DNA of 64,000 nucleotides from Allochromatium vinosum DSM 180 (lineage in GTDB: Bacteria; Pseudomonadota; Gammaproteobacteria; Chromatiales; Chromatiaceae). The notes beneath the pieces are model-generated. The model saw nothing but the letters and a program-made list of their open reading frames with translations, searched no databases and was not told the DNA's origin. Shown piece by piece: positions 25,491 to 34,530 of this stretch; the first letter of the stretch is position 1, and each line of letters opens with the position of its first letter. Location of the stretch: the NCBI RefSeq assembly GCF_000025485.1, contig NC_013851.1:2709501-2773500 (forward strand). The letters run 5' to 3'. A program made the position numbers and the translations under genes.

Positions 25491-26939
25491 CTAGAACGCG
25501 GCCTGGCAGACCGAGAGCAGCGCGGCCGGGAAGAGTCCCAGCGCCAGCAGTGCCAGGCCGTTGAGCGACATGGCGAAGCGCACCCCGCTACTCGTGACCA
25601 GCGCCGGCGCATCCTCGGCGGGCTTGTCGAAGTAGATGAACTTGATCACCCGCAGATAGTAGAAGGCGCCGATGATCGAGAAGAACACCGCAACCAGCGC
25701 CAGCCACACCATATCGATCCGGACCACGGCTTCCAGCACCAGCAGTTTGGCCATGAAGCCGACCGTCGGCGGCACGCCGGCCATGGAGAACATGATCAGC
25801 GCCATCATGGCCGCGTACCAGGCATCGCGGTCGTTCAGGCCCTTGACCTTGAGATCCTCCAGCCGCTCGGCGTCGAAGCCCTGACGGCTCAGGATCAGCA
25901 GGATGCCGAAGGCGCCCGCCGACATCACCGCATAGACGATGGTGTAGAACATGGCGGCGGCATAGCCCTGCGCGGAGCCGGCCAGCAGCCCGAGGAAGAT
26001 GAAGCCGACATGCGAGATGGTCGAATAGGCCAGCATCCGCTTGATGTTGGACTGGGCGATGGCGACCAGATTGCCAAGCCCCATCGAGAGTACGGCCAGG
26101 ATCACCAGCATGCCCTGCCAGTCCGGGTGCAATGTGTGCAGACCGTCGACCAGCATCCGCACCGCCAGTGCGAAGGCGGCGATCTTGGGCGCGCTACTCA
26201 GGATCAGCACGGCCGGGGTTGGCCCTCCCTCATAGACGTCAGGCACCCACATATGGAAGGGCACGGCGCCGAACTTGAAGCCGATGCCGATCACCAGGAA
26301 GGCGATGCCGAAGACCAGCACCTTGTTCGACATGCCCTGCTCGGCGACCGCCGCCGCGACTGGTGCGAACTCGATCGAGCCGGTCGCGCCATAGATCATC
26401 GAGACGCCATAGAGCAGCAGACCCGAGCCGAGTGCGCCGAGCACGAAGTATTTCATCGCGGCCTCGGCGCCCTTGCTGGAATCGCGGTCGAAGGCGACCA
26501 GGGCATAGAGGGCGAGCGCCTGGAGTTCGAGACCCAGATAGAGGGTCAGGAAGCCGTTGGCCGAGACCATGATCAGCATTCCGAGCACGGCCAGCAGTCC
26601 GAGGACATAGAACTCGCCGACCAGCATCCCGCGATCCTGGAGCCAGGGGCGCGCGTAGACGAAGGTCAGGATGCTGACGATGAGGATCGCGCCCCGCAGC
26701 AGGTCGGTCATGGCGTCGCGGATCAGGTTGCCGTCGAAGAACACCTGAGCTTCGCCGCCGCCGACGAGGCCGGTCAGCGCGATGGCGACCACCAGACCGA
26801 GCAGGGTCAGGCTGTGGTTGAGGCCCTTGTCCTGGTCCTTGAGATAGAGATCCAGGATCAGCACCACGCTCGCGGTCACGAGGATGGCGATCTCGGGCAG
26901 GATGGGGAGTAGATTGGCGGCGTCGAATGTCATGGGCAT
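25491..26939 (-). CDS. nuoN: NADH-quinone oxidoreductase subunit N
   Basis: Antiporter-like proton-pumping subunit of complex I in the membrane arm. The 482 residues contain about 14 membrane segments with the conserved Glu in LGLELQALALYAL and Lys in GFKFGAVPFHMWVPD. It is the last nuo gene but is separated from nuoM by about 2.5 kb of inserted genes on the same strand, so its expression must come from read-through or from a promoter inside the insert. Confidence 0.97.
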   Translation of the reverse strand: MPMTFDAANLLPILPEIAILVTASVVLILDLYLKDQDKGLNHSLTLLGLVVAIALTGLVGGGEAQVFFDGNLIRDAMTDLLRGAILIVSILTFVYARPWLQDRGMLVGEFYVLGLLAVLGMLIMVSANGFLTLYLGLELQALALYALVAFDRDSSKGAEAAMKYFVLGALGSGLLLYGVSMIYGATGSIEFAPVAAAVAEQGMSNKVLVFGIAFLVIGIGFKFGAVPFHMWVPDVYEGGPTPAVLILSSAPKIAAFALAVRMLVDGLHTLHPDWQGMLVILAVLSMGLGNLVAIAQSNIKRMLAYSTISHVGFIFLGLLAGSAQGYAAAMFYTIVYAVMSAGAFGILLILSRQGFDAERLEDLKVKGLNDRDAWYAAMMALIMFSMAGVPPTVGFMAKLLVLEAVVRIDMVWLALVAVFFSIIGAFYYLRVIKFIYFDKPAEDAPALVTSSGVRFAMSLNGLALLALGLFPAALLSVCQAAF

Positions 26940-27023
26940 TCCAACTTTTCAGTGAATCCGGACGGTTTTTTAAACCGCAAAAGGCGCAAAGGCCACGAAG
27001 AATTTCGATTTTTAGCTTTTTGA

Positions 27024-27200
27024 TTAGGATTGCTTCAAGGTTTCGGCATCGATCTTATCTTTGGCGCGCCCTGTGAACTCTTTATCGCCCGTAGCCCGTG
27101 GAAATCCATGTACAGCAAGCGCATAAGACCCGACTAATACGAATTCAACTTTTTTTTCTATCAACAAAGACAACATTTCTTTGTAGTCTTGATTGAGCAT
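27024..27200 (-). pseudogene. Nucleotidyltransferase remnant with internal deletion
   Basis: Conceptual 58-residue product: the N-terminus of an MNT-like nucleotidyltransferase (EFVLVGSYALAVHGFPRATG) runs straight into what looks like the family C-terminus (FTGRAKDKIDAETL). The usual GD-x-D catalytic strand after PRATGD is missing, as are roughly 60-100 residues, and the frame stays open. It overlaps the preceding small gene by 56 bp. Inactive as a transferase by motif; it is a decayed toxin-antitoxin-like pair. Confidence 0.75.
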
Positions 27201-27348
27201 CGTAAGTGCCGGTAAGCGAATATATTTCTTCAGTCAATTCCCATACGCTGGCAAGAAGCTCTTCATGCGAAAGAACTGACGCTGAGTCTTCAATGTCATG
27301 CGACCTTGCCAGCTTTACTTGATCGCGCGCAACTCTTAAGCTTGACAT
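27145..27348 (-). CDS. Partner protein of nucleotidyltransferase, 67 aa
   Basis: Starts MSSLRVARDQVKLARSHDIE and ends SRLQRNVVFVDRKKS, a layout I associate with small proteins encoded just ahead of MNT-like nucleotidyltransferases. GGAGCAA lies about 7 nt before ATG 27348. It appears intact although its partner downstream is deleted. Role unknown; a toxin-antitoxin-like module is inferred. Confidence 0.6.
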   Translation of the reverse strand: MSSLRVARDQVKLARSHDIEDSASVLSHEELLASVWELTEEIYSLTGTYDAQSRLQRNVVFVDRKKS

Positions 27349-27426
27349 TTTAAAGTTGCTCCAACGTGAGCGCGGCAATTTTTCACTATAACGCCATGAT
27401 CAAGCTGAGCCAGTTGAGCGAGAGCG

Positions 27427-27630
27427 CTACTTTCGCTGGGCTTTAATCTCACTAATAATATCTTTCACAGACAAGCCCACAAACAACTTGTCACGATCTA
27501 TCGTATAATTTCCGGAACCCGCTCGAAACTGATTGAGGAACCGAATTGTATCCACAACCCCGATTTCTTTGATCAATGCGTTAGTTCCGCGCTGCGTGAC
27601 TTCAGAAATTGGTTGGACCTGTGTTGTCAT
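27427..27630 (-). CDS. Small protein paired with PIN protein, 67 aa (putative antitoxin)
   Basis: Product begins MTTQVQPISEVTQRGTNALI and is helical. GGAGG lies 8 nt before ATG 27630, and the start overlaps the PIN gene stop as ATGA, so the two are coupled. Such proteins are commonly found with PIN-domain genes. Here the PIN gene comes first, the reverse of the usual antitoxin-first order. Confidence 0.65.
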   Translation of the reverse strand: MTTQVQPISEVTQRGTNALIKEIGVVDTIRFLNQFRAGSGNYTIDRDKLFVGLSVKDIISEIKAQRK

Positions 27631-28067
27631 TGCAAAACCTCCGATACGAGCGCAAGCGCGGAGACGACCTTGCAGTCAAGCCCGGATTCTGCTTTGGCTT
27701 TTCGCAAGAGGCGATCATCGCATGTCGTGAAGAAGTCCACTTTTGCTGTTGATGCAAGCGCAAGATGCACGGCATCCATCGGATGTATGCCGCGATTCTC
27801 AAAAGATTCAGCCAATTTCTCTGCCTCATCCGTAACTTCAGCATACTCCTTGGACAAAGCTAAAATGGCGGCTACCTCATTACGACGTTGGTCATCTGGA
27901 ATACGCCTCATCTCGTATTCGAGCGCCTCGGAATTCACAAGGACAATATCGCCGACTTGGACAGCTGCGAGGATTGCCAGAACGGCCTCGGTTTCTACTC
28001 GAATCCTTGGCTGTGTTTGATCGTCCAGCGGGCGCTGAAGGGAGCAGCTATCGAGGTAGACTCTCAT
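27627..28067 (-). CDS. PIN domain protein (putative toxin ribonuclease)
   Basis: The 146-residue product matches the PIN fold: the N-terminal acidic residue in MRVYLDSCSLQRPLDD, a central Glu in NSEALEYEMRRI, and the C-terminal catalytic cluster in DAVHLALA and FFTTCDDRLLRKA. PIN proteins are metal-dependent RNases, often toxins. It is AT-richer than flanking nuo genes and is coupled to the downstream 67-aa gene. Confidence 0.82.
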   Translation of the reverse strand: MRVYLDSCSLQRPLDDQTQPRIRVETEAVLAILAAVQVGDIVLVNSEALEYEMRRIPDDQRRNEVAAILALSKEYAEVTDEAEKLAESFENRGIHPMDAVHLALASTAKVDFFTTCDDRLLRKAKAESGLDCKVVSALALVSEVLQ

Positions 28068-28183
28068 AATGTAATCTTACTCCGTGCTTGCTATGCTTTC
28101 GCGCATAAAATTTGCAATCAGTCGCATAGAGCTACGAAAATTGGCTCGGCGGCCAAGTAAATTTGAGTACGTCTCTGGAAAAC

Positions 28184-28309
28184 AATTCGATCCTGGCCCC
28201 TTTTCTTCCTGTGTTAGGCGATTTGGCCGATTCGATTTGTTGGGTGAAAATCAAATCGAACCTGACCCTTTTTCTTCAAGAATGTCCGACTTTGGCCCAT
28301 TTTTTCTGC
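28184..28309. repeat. Three degenerate 25-bp repeats
   Basis: Related units at 28184-28208 (AATTCGATCCTGGCCCCTTT...), 28253-28277 (AAATCGAACCTGACCCTTTT...) and about 28282-28306 (ATGTCCGACTTTGGCCCATT...). All share YCGAHYHTGRCCC-like cores followed by T-rich DNA. They lie in the 245-bp gap between the PIN gene and the acidic protein gene, which holds no gene. Confidence 0.6.
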
Positions 28310-28312
28310 TCG

Positions 28313-28645
28313 TTAATCCCTTGGCTCAAAATCCTCATGGTCTTCAAATTCATCTACGGTTTCATCTGGATGAATATCAGAATAATCATAATCACGATCC
28401 CCGTCATAATCATCCGCATCTTCATCCTCATCTAAATACAAATCATCTTCATCAGGCCTTGCCTCATAAACGATTTTTTGCTTGCCTTTGTATTCGCCTT
28501 TTTCACCTGTATTCCAAATTGATAGCGTTCCTGACACACTGCACAGCAATAAAGATCTTGCACCTATTCTTTTTGCGGATTCATCTGTAAGCCGTGAAAA
28601 TACTTCAAATGCCTTGTCAGAATATTCACCGTATGGCAAAGCCAT
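28313..28645 (-). CDS. Acidic hypothetical protein, 110 aa
   Basis: N-terminal half is ordinary (MALPYGEYSDKAFEVFSRLT), and the C-terminal half is extremely Asp/Glu/Tyr-rich (DEDEDADDYDGDRDYDYSD). A strong GGGAGGT precedes ATG 28645. No family recognised. The acidic tail could mimic DNA or bind cations, but this is not shown. AT-rich codon use marks it as part of the nuoM-nuoN insertion. Confidence 0.65.
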   Translation of the reverse strand: MALPYGEYSDKAFEVFSRLTDESAKRIGARSLLLCSVSGTLSIWNTGEKGEYKGKQKIVYEARPDEDDLYLDEDEDADDYDGDRDYDYSDIHPDETVDEFEDHEDFEPRD

Positions 28646-28760
28646 TTATAACCTCCCTTGCCAAAATTGGCATTGACAGGTTGCACATTACTTTTACAAG
28701 TTCATTTTTCGTCATGTACTGCAACACAAATAGCGTAGATATATTTATCTATACATTTTG

Positions 28761-28987
28761 ATTGCAGCACAATTTTCACATCTAAACTGACTGCAATCTA
28801 AACCTTGCGTACTGCACAACAAAAGCCTCAAAGCAAAATCGAAGCCACAGTCTCAGGTCGTGGCAAAACACACTCCCCAAGCTCAGCCTCAGGTAGCTTG
28901 CTTGCACACGCCAGCCTGTTCGACCAGGTTCTCGACCGTCACATGCATGACGTTGACCAGCGGCGCTGGACACAGACCGAAAACAAC
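28761..28987 (-). pseudogene. Decayed second copy of the nuoM 3' end
   Basis: Matches the true nuoM tail and its 3' flank (29395-29612) over about 225 bp at roughly 80% identity. Translation gives PAPLVNVMHVTVENLVEQ, as in NuoM, then AGVCK. A tandem CAAG (4-bp insertion) shifts the frame; in the other frame LPEAELGECVLPRPETVASI follows to a TGA at 28828-28830, matching NuoM's terminus. The 387-bp gap 28646-29033 otherwise shows nothing. Confidence 0.88.
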
Positions 28988-29033
28988 TTAACCCCAGACT
29001 CTTTTACTATTGAAAAATTATTTGTTACAGGCT

Positions 29034-29360
29034 TTAGATAATTTCCAGTTCAACCATAGTCTTTGCAATCTCGAAAATGCTGGCAAAATCGTTTTCATCC
29101 ACCCAATTTTTCTCTGTTACATGTTCGATCCAGTTAGATTCATCGAATCTTTCTTTAGCAATATAGTAGTTACTGTGTAAGCAATAGATTCCATCGCGAC
29201 AAACAACCCAGACACCACGTCGAACGAAGAGAGGCGGAAGATCGAAATACGTTGCTGCCTCAATGATTGACCAATTTTCATTGGGTGTCCCTTTGCGAGG
29301 TAAGGTGCCTCGATAGGGTTCCGGCATAATTAATGCGCATTTTGCGTGATTTGTGCTCAT
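29034..29360 (-). CDS. Hypothetical protein, 108 aa
   Basis: Soluble protein with YFDLPPLFVRRGVWVVCRDG and an acidic C-terminus. No recognised domain. The ribosome site before ATG 29360 is weak (A-rich), and an internal ATG at residue 12 is possible. It lies between the true nuoM end and its decayed copy and is AT-rich, so it arrived with the insertion. Confidence 0.55.
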   Translation of the reverse strand: MSTNHAKCALIMPEPYRGTLPRKGTPNENWSIIEAATYFDLPPLFVRRGVWVVCRDGIYCLHSNYYIAKERFDESNWIEHVTEKNWVDENDFASIFEIAKTMVELEII

Positions 29361-29456
29361 ATTTTTCTTTTTGTATTACCTAAAAGTGTATGCAAGTTGC
29401 AGCACAGTTTTCCTACTCTAAACCGACTGCAATTTAAACTCTGCGTAACGAGCGCC

Positions 29457-31031
29457 TCAACGCACAATCGAGGCCACCGCCTCAGGCCGAGCCAAAACGC
29501 ACTCCCCACGCTCCGCCTCAGGCAGCTTGCAGACGCCAACCTGTTCGACCAGATTCTCGATCGTCACATGCATGACATTGACCAGCGGCGCGGGCCACAG
29601 CCCAAACAGCAACACCACCGCCGCCAACACCCCCAGATTGATCCGCTCGCGCAAATCCAAATCTGCCAAAGCCGCGACCTTCTCGTTCTTGACCTCGCCG
29701 AAGACGACCCGCTTGACCATCCACAGCGTAAAAGCCGCCGCCAGAATCAGCGTCGTCGCTGCCAACAGCGCCCACCAGAAACTCGCCTTGAAGGTCGCCA
29801 GAATCACCATGAACTCGCCGACAAACCCCGAAGTCCCCGGCAATCCAGCATTGGCCATCGCAAAATAGACCATGAACGCCCCAAACCAGGGCATTGTGTT
29901 GATCACACCGCCATAATCCGCAATCTCACGCGAATGGACTCGATCATAGAGCACACCGACACACAGAAAAAGCGCCCCCGAGATGAACCCATGTGAGATC
30001 ATCTGCACCATGCCGCCCTCGATGCCCATCACCGCCCCACCCGTCACGCTCGGATTGAGCGCCAGACTAAAGACGATAAAAAAGCCCAGCGTCACAAACC
30101 CCATGTGCGCAATCGACGAATACGCAATGAGCTTCTTCATATCCTGCTGCACCAGTGCCACGAAGCCGATATAAACGATCGCGATCAGCGACAGCGCAAT
30201 GATGACCCAAGCCAGATCCGCGCTCGCATCCGGCGTGATCGGCAGCGAAAACCGCAGGAAACCGTACCCGCCGATCTTGAGCATGATCGCCGCCAGAATC
30301 ACCGACCCCCCCGTCGGAGCTTCAACGTGCGCATCCGGCAACCAGGTATGCACCGGAAACATCGGCACCTTGACCGCGAACGCCAGGAAGAAGGCGATGA
30401 AGATCAGCGTCTGCGCCGTCATGCCCAGTTCCAGCGCATGGAAATCCAGAATGCTGAAACTGCCCGACTGGAAGTACATATAGATCAGCGCGACCAGCAT
30501 GAACACCGACCCGAGGAAGGTGTAAATAAAGAACTTGATAGTCGCATAAACCCGATTCGGCCCGCCCCAGACCCCGATGATGATGAACATCGGGATCAGC
30601 ATCGCCTCCCAGAACACATAGAACAGCACCGCGTCGAGCGCCGAGAACACGCCGACCATGATGCCTTCCATGATCAGGAAGGCGGCCATGTACTGGCTCG
30701 GCTTGTAGCGGATGACATCCCAGCCGGCGATGATGACGAAGATCGAGATAAAGGTCGTCAGCACGATCAGCGGCATCGACAGCCCATCGACACCGAGGAA
30801 GTATTCGACGTTGAAGGTCGGAATCCAGGGCGCGCGTTCGACGAACTGCATCTCAGCCGTGGTCGAATCGAAGCCGATCCACAGCCCCAGACTGACCATG
30901 AAGGTCAGCACCGCAAAGGCCAGCGCCGTCCATTTCGACAGCGTCTTTTCCTGATCGCCGCTCGCCAGCACCACCAACCCGCCGATGATCGGCAGCCAGA
31001 TGGTCAGCGTGAGTAAGGGTAAAGCGTTCAT
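29457..31031 (-). CDS. nuoM: NADH-quinone oxidoreductase subunit M
   Basis: Antiporter-like membrane subunit of complex I, 524 residues, about 14 membrane segments. Conserved Glu is in FYVFWEAMLIPMF and the pumping Lys in FAVKVPMFPVHTWLPDAH. The last 60 residues form a C-terminal extension (ECVLARPEAVASIVR) whose coding end is duplicated at 28828-28987. It follows nuoL by 27 bp. Confidence 0.98.
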   Translation of the reverse strand: MNALPLLTLTIWLPIIGGLVVLASGDQEKTLSKWTALAFAVLTFMVSLGLWIGFDSTTAEMQFVERAPWIPTFNVEYFLGVDGLSMPLIVLTTFISIFVIIAGWDVIRYKPSQYMAAFLIMEGIMVGVFSALDAVLFYVFWEAMLIPMFIIIGVWGGPNRVYATIKFFIYTFLGSVFMLVALIYMYFQSGSFSILDFHALELGMTAQTLIFIAFFLAFAVKVPMFPVHTWLPDAHVEAPTGGSVILAAIMLKIGGYGFLRFSLPITPDASADLAWVIIALSLIAIVYIGFVALVQQDMKKLIAYSSIAHMGFVTLGFFIVFSLALNPSVTGGAVMGIEGGMVQMISHGFISGALFLCVGVLYDRVHSREIADYGGVINTMPWFGAFMVYFAMANAGLPGTSGFVGEFMVILATFKASFWWALLAATTLILAAAFTLWMVKRVVFGEVKNEKVAALADLDLRERINLGVLAAVVLLFGLWPAPLVNVMHVTIENLVEQVGVCKLPEAERGECVLARPEAVASIVR

Positions 31032-31058
31032 GACTACAGTCTTCTCCCTTAATCGGCG

Positions 31059-33065
31059 TCAGAGCGTCACGAAGACCGTCAACAGGCCAACCAGCCCGAC
31101 GATCATCGCAATGGCGTAGTGATAGAGATATCCGGTCTGGAGATGCCGGAAGCGCAGCGCCAGCCGCCCGACGGTACGCGCCGAGCCGTTGACCATGGCG
31201 CCGTCGATGACGGTGCGGTCACCCGTGATCCAGAGCGCACGGCCCAGACCGCGACTGCCGCCTGCAAAGAAACGCTGGTTGAAGTCGTCAAAGCCGTACT
31301 TGTCCTGGAGCACGCGCGTCACCGGCCCGCCGAACACCTGGAGCAGCTCGTCGATACGCGGATTCCAGGCATGCAGCACCCACCAGATGAGCGCCGCCAG
31401 CGCCAGACCCGCCATCGCCAGATAGAAGGGCAAGGCGTGCGTCCCATGCTCGACGAAGGCCGCCTGACCGTGCCAATGCTCGCGCAACGGCTGGAGCGTG
31501 TCATGCGACGCGGCGACGACGATCGGACTCCAGTCGCCGGTCGTCCACCAGTCGCCGATCAGCATCGGCTCAATGGCAAACCAGCCGATGAACACCGACG
31601 GAATCGCCAGCAGCACCAGCGGCGCCGTCACCACCCAGGGCGACTCGTGCAGATGATGCTTGGTGTGCTCATCCATCCGCTCACGGCCGTGGAAGACCAG
31701 GAAGTACATTCGGAAGCTGTAGAGCGCCGTGACGAAGACGCCCGCCGTCAGCAGCAGCGAGGCATAGCCCGAACCGAAGAGCTCGGAATGCCCGACCGCC
31801 TCGATGATGGCGTCCTTGGAGAAGAAGCCCGAGAAGCCGGGGAAGCCGATCAGCGCCAGCGAGCCGATCAGGGCGGTCAGCCAGGTGATCGGCATGTACT
31901 TGCGCAGACCGCCCATGTGGCTGATGTCCTGCTTGTGGTGCATGGCGATGATGACCGAGCCGGCGGCCAGGAACAGCAGCGCCTTGAAGAAGGCATGGGT
32001 CATCAGATGGAAGATGCCCGCCGCATAGGCCGAGGCGCCGAGCGCCGTCACCATGTAGCCGAGCTGAGACAGGGTCGAATAGGCGACCACGCGCTTGATG
32101 TCGTTCTGCACCAGACCGATCAGGCCCATGAAGAACGCCGTGCTCGCGCCGACGATGAGGATGAAGCTCAGCGCCGTCTCCGACAGTTCATAGAGCGGCG
32201 ACATGCGCGCCACCATGAACACGCCCGCCGTGACCATGGTCGCGGCATGGATCAGGGCCGAGATCGGGGTCGGGCCTTCCATCGAGTCCGGCAGCCAGAC
32301 ATGCAGCGGCACCTGCGCCGATTTGCCCATGGCGCCGATGAAGAGCAGGATGCCGATCAGGGTCATCAGCGACACGCCGCCGAGGATCGCGACCTGGGTG
32401 TCGGCCAGCTCGGGCGCCTTGGCGAAGACCTCGGCATAGTCCATCGAGCCGAAATACATGCCGATCGCGGCGATGCCGAGGATGAAGCCGAAGTCGCCCA
32501 CGCGGTTGACCAGAAACGCCTTGAGGTTGGCGAACACCGCACTCTCGCGCGTCGACCAGAAGCCGATCAGCAGATAGGACACCAGACCCACCGCCTCCCA
32601 GCCGAAGAACAACTGCATGAAGTTGTTCGACATCACCAACATCAGCATCGAGAAGGTGAACAGCGAGATATAGCTGAAGAAACGCTGATAGCTGTTCTTG
32701 CCCGACAGCGCCCCGTGCGGCCAGTTGTGTTCGTCGTCGGCCATGTAGCCGATGGTGTAGAGATGCACCATGAGCGAGACGAAGGTGACGGTGGCCATCA
32801 TCACCGCCGTCAGCTTGTCGACCAGGAAGCCGACTTCGAAATGCATCCCGTCCGAGACCAGCCAGGTGTAGACCGGGCCGTTGAAGACCGTCGCCTCACC
32901 CCAGATGAAGCGCGCCAGCACCCACAGCGACAGCACGGCCGAGACGGCCACGCCCGCGATGGTGGCGCGATGCGCACCCCGGCGTCCGATCCGCTCGCCG
33001 AAGAAGCCGGCGACGATAGCGCCGAGCAGCGGCGCGAGCACAATGGTCAGATAGACGTTTTCCAT
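31059..33065 (-). CDS. nuoL: NADH-quinone oxidoreductase subunit L
   Basis: Distal antiporter-like subunit with the long lateral helix, 668 residues. Motifs: FGWEAVGLVSYLLIGFW with the conserved Glu, GAMGKSAQVPLHVWLPDSM with the Lys, and the C-terminal helix region. It starts 3 bp after nuoK. Length is slightly above the Escherichia coli protein (613). Confidence 0.98.
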   Translation of the reverse strand: MENVYLTIVLAPLLGAIVAGFFGERIGRRGAHRATIAGVAVSAVLSLWVLARFIWGEATVFNGPVYTWLVSDGMHFEVGFLVDKLTAVMMATVTFVSLMVHLYTIGYMADDEHNWPHGALSGKNSYQRFFSYISLFTFSMLMLVMSNNFMQLFFGWEAVGLVSYLLIGFWSTRESAVFANLKAFLVNRVGDFGFILGIAAIGMYFGSMDYAEVFAKAPELADTQVAILGGVSLMTLIGILLFIGAMGKSAQVPLHVWLPDSMEGPTPISALIHAATMVTAGVFMVARMSPLYELSETALSFILIVGASTAFFMGLIGLVQNDIKRVVAYSTLSQLGYMVTALGASAYAAGIFHLMTHAFFKALLFLAAGSVIIAMHHKQDISHMGGLRKYMPITWLTALIGSLALIGFPGFSGFFSKDAIIEAVGHSELFGSGYASLLLTAGVFVTALYSFRMYFLVFHGRERMDEHTKHHLHESPWVVTAPLVLLAIPSVFIGWFAIEPMLIGDWWTTGDWSPIVVAASHDTLQPLREHWHGQAAFVEHGTHALPFYLAMAGLALAALIWWVLHAWNPRIDELLQVFGGPVTRVLQDKYGFDDFNQRFFAGGSRGLGRALWITGDRTVIDGAMVNGSARTVGRLALRFRHLQTGYLYHYAIAMIVGLVGLLTVFVTL

Positions 33066-33068
33066 CGT

Positions 33069-33374
33069 TTAACCCTTGAGCGCGTCGAGATCCTCGACGT
33101 TGATGGTGCGGCGGTTGCGGAACAGCACCACCAGGATGGCCAGCCCGATGGCCGCCTCGGCGGCGGCGACGGTGAGGATGAAGAAGACGAAGACCTGCCC
33201 CGTCATGTCGCCCAGGAAGTGCGAGAAGGCGACGAAGTTCATGTTCACCGCGAGCAGCATCAGCTCGACGCACATCAACAGCAGGATCAGGTTCTTGCGG
33301 TTGAGGAAGATCCCGGCCACGGCGATGGCGAACAGCAGTCCGCCGAGGATCAGATAGTCCGACAGCGCGATCAT
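33069..33374 (-). CDS. nuoK: NADH-quinone oxidoreductase subunit K
   Basis: Three-helix subunit of 101 residues with conserved membrane Glu in [17 protein letters not shown], a proton-channel residue. Its ATG overlaps the nuoJ stop (ATGA), so the pair is coupled. Confidence 0.98.
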   Translation of the reverse strand: MIALSDYLILGGLLFAIAVAGIFLNRKNLILLLMCVELMLLAVNMNFVAFSHFLGDMTGQVFVFFILTVAAAEAAIGLAILVVLFRNRRTINVEDLDALKG

Positions 33375-34009
33375 TGGCTCTCTCCCTTCTCGGCGGCAGC
33401 GACCGGGGCGACGTCCTCGGCGGCCATCTTGACCAGCCGCACCCGGTCCGGTCCCTTGCGCACCCGCACCTGTCGGGCCGGATCGACGTATTTGTTGTCG
33501 GGACGCCGGCGCAGCGTGAGCCGGATGGCGGCGACGATGGCCAGCAGCAGGATCACGGCAGCGATCTCGACCGGATAGATGTAGACCGAATAGAGCAGCA
33601 GACCCAGTTCACGGGTATTGCTGACCTCGGCGCCCAGCGGCTCGGGCTTGGGGAAGGCGTCCAGTCCGAAATTGCCCGGCCCGACGATGAGCAGGATCTC
33701 GACCGCCATGATTGCTGCGATCAGCCCCGCCAGCGGCAGATTCTGCACGAACCCGGCGCGGATGGTCGCCAGATCGATGTCGAGCATCATGACGACGAAC
33801 AGGAACAGCACCATCACCGCGCCGACATAGACCAGGATCAGCACGATGCCGAGGAATTCGGCTTCCAGCAGCACCCAGAGCGCCGCACTGCTGACGAAGG
33901 CCAGCACCAGGAACAGCACCGAGTGCACCGGATTCTTGCGCGTGATGACCATCACCGCCGCCCAGACCGTGATGAGCGCGAAGACATAGAAGATCAATTT
34001 TTCAGCCAT
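33371..34009 (-). CDS. nuoJ: NADH-quinone oxidoreductase subunit J
   Basis: Membrane subunit of 212 residues with five hydrophobic segments, including [17 protein letters not shown], the NuoJ signature. A 45-residue charged C-terminal tail ([20 protein letters not shown]) extends past the last helix. Located between nuoI and nuoK, coupled to nuoK. Confidence 0.97.
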   Translation of the reverse strand: MAEKLIFYVFALITVWAAVMVITRKNPVHSVLFLVLAFVSSAALWVLLEAEFLGIVLILVYVGAVMVLFLFVVMMLDIDLATIRAGFVQNLPLAGLIAAIMAVEILLIVGPGNFGLDAFPKPEPLGAEVSNTRELGLLLYSVYIYPVEIAAVILLLAIVAAIRLTLRRRPDNKYVDPARQVRVRKGPDRVRLVKMAAEDVAPVAAAEKGESQ

Positions 34010-34024
34010 GAGGTGTCATCCCGC

Positions 34025-34516
34025 TCAGCGATAGGGCGCGTCGGCCGCGCGTGCGGCGGCGATCTCGGCTTCGTACTTGTCGCCGATCTCGAGCAGCTTG
34101 TCCTTGGTCAGGATGTGCTCGCCGCGCGTCTCGAAGTGGTATTCATAGATGCCGGTCTCCACGATCGAATCGACCGGACAGGACTCCTCGCAGAAGCCGC
34201 AGTAGATGCACTTGAACAGATCGATCTCGTAGCGCGTGGTGCGGCGCGAGCCGTCTTCGCGCGGTTCGCATTCGATGGTGATGGCCAGCGCCGGACAGAC
34301 CGCCTCGCACAGCTTACAGGCGATGCAGCGTTCCTCGCCGTTTGGGTAGCGGCGCAGGGCATGGAGTCCGCGGAAGCGCGGCGAGATCGGCGCTTTTTCT
34401 TCCGGATACTGGACAGTGAACTTGCGCTTGAAGAAGTACCGGCCCGTCACCGACAGCCCCTTGAAGAGCTCGGACAGGGTCAGGCTATGCAAATAGTCGC
34501 GCGCGGCTTTCAACAT
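34025..34516 (-). CDS. nuoI: NADH-quinone oxidoreductase subunit I
   Basis: Peripheral subunit carrying two [4Fe-4S] clusters (N6a, N6b), 163 residues. The ligands are in [12 protein letters not shown] and [15 protein letters not shown] 34516 ([14 protein letters not shown]) is the conserved start; longer readings overlap nuoH and are spurious. Confidence 0.98.
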   Translation of the reverse strand: MLKAARDYLHSLTLSELFKGLSVTGRYFFKRKFTVQYPEEKAPISPRFRGLHALRRYPNGEERCIACKLCEAVCPALAITIECEPREDGSRRTTRYEIDLFKCIYCGFCEESCPVDSIVETGIYEYHFETRGEHILTKDKLLEIGDKYEAEIAAARAADAPYR

Positions 34517-34530
34517 CTCGGGCCTCCAGA

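Noticed and set aside
31119-33578. 819-aa plus-strand open frame opposite nuoL/nuoK/nuoJ
   Set aside because: Rich in Arg/His/Gln/Asp with no domain pattern; it is the antisense shadow of GC-rich nuo genes.
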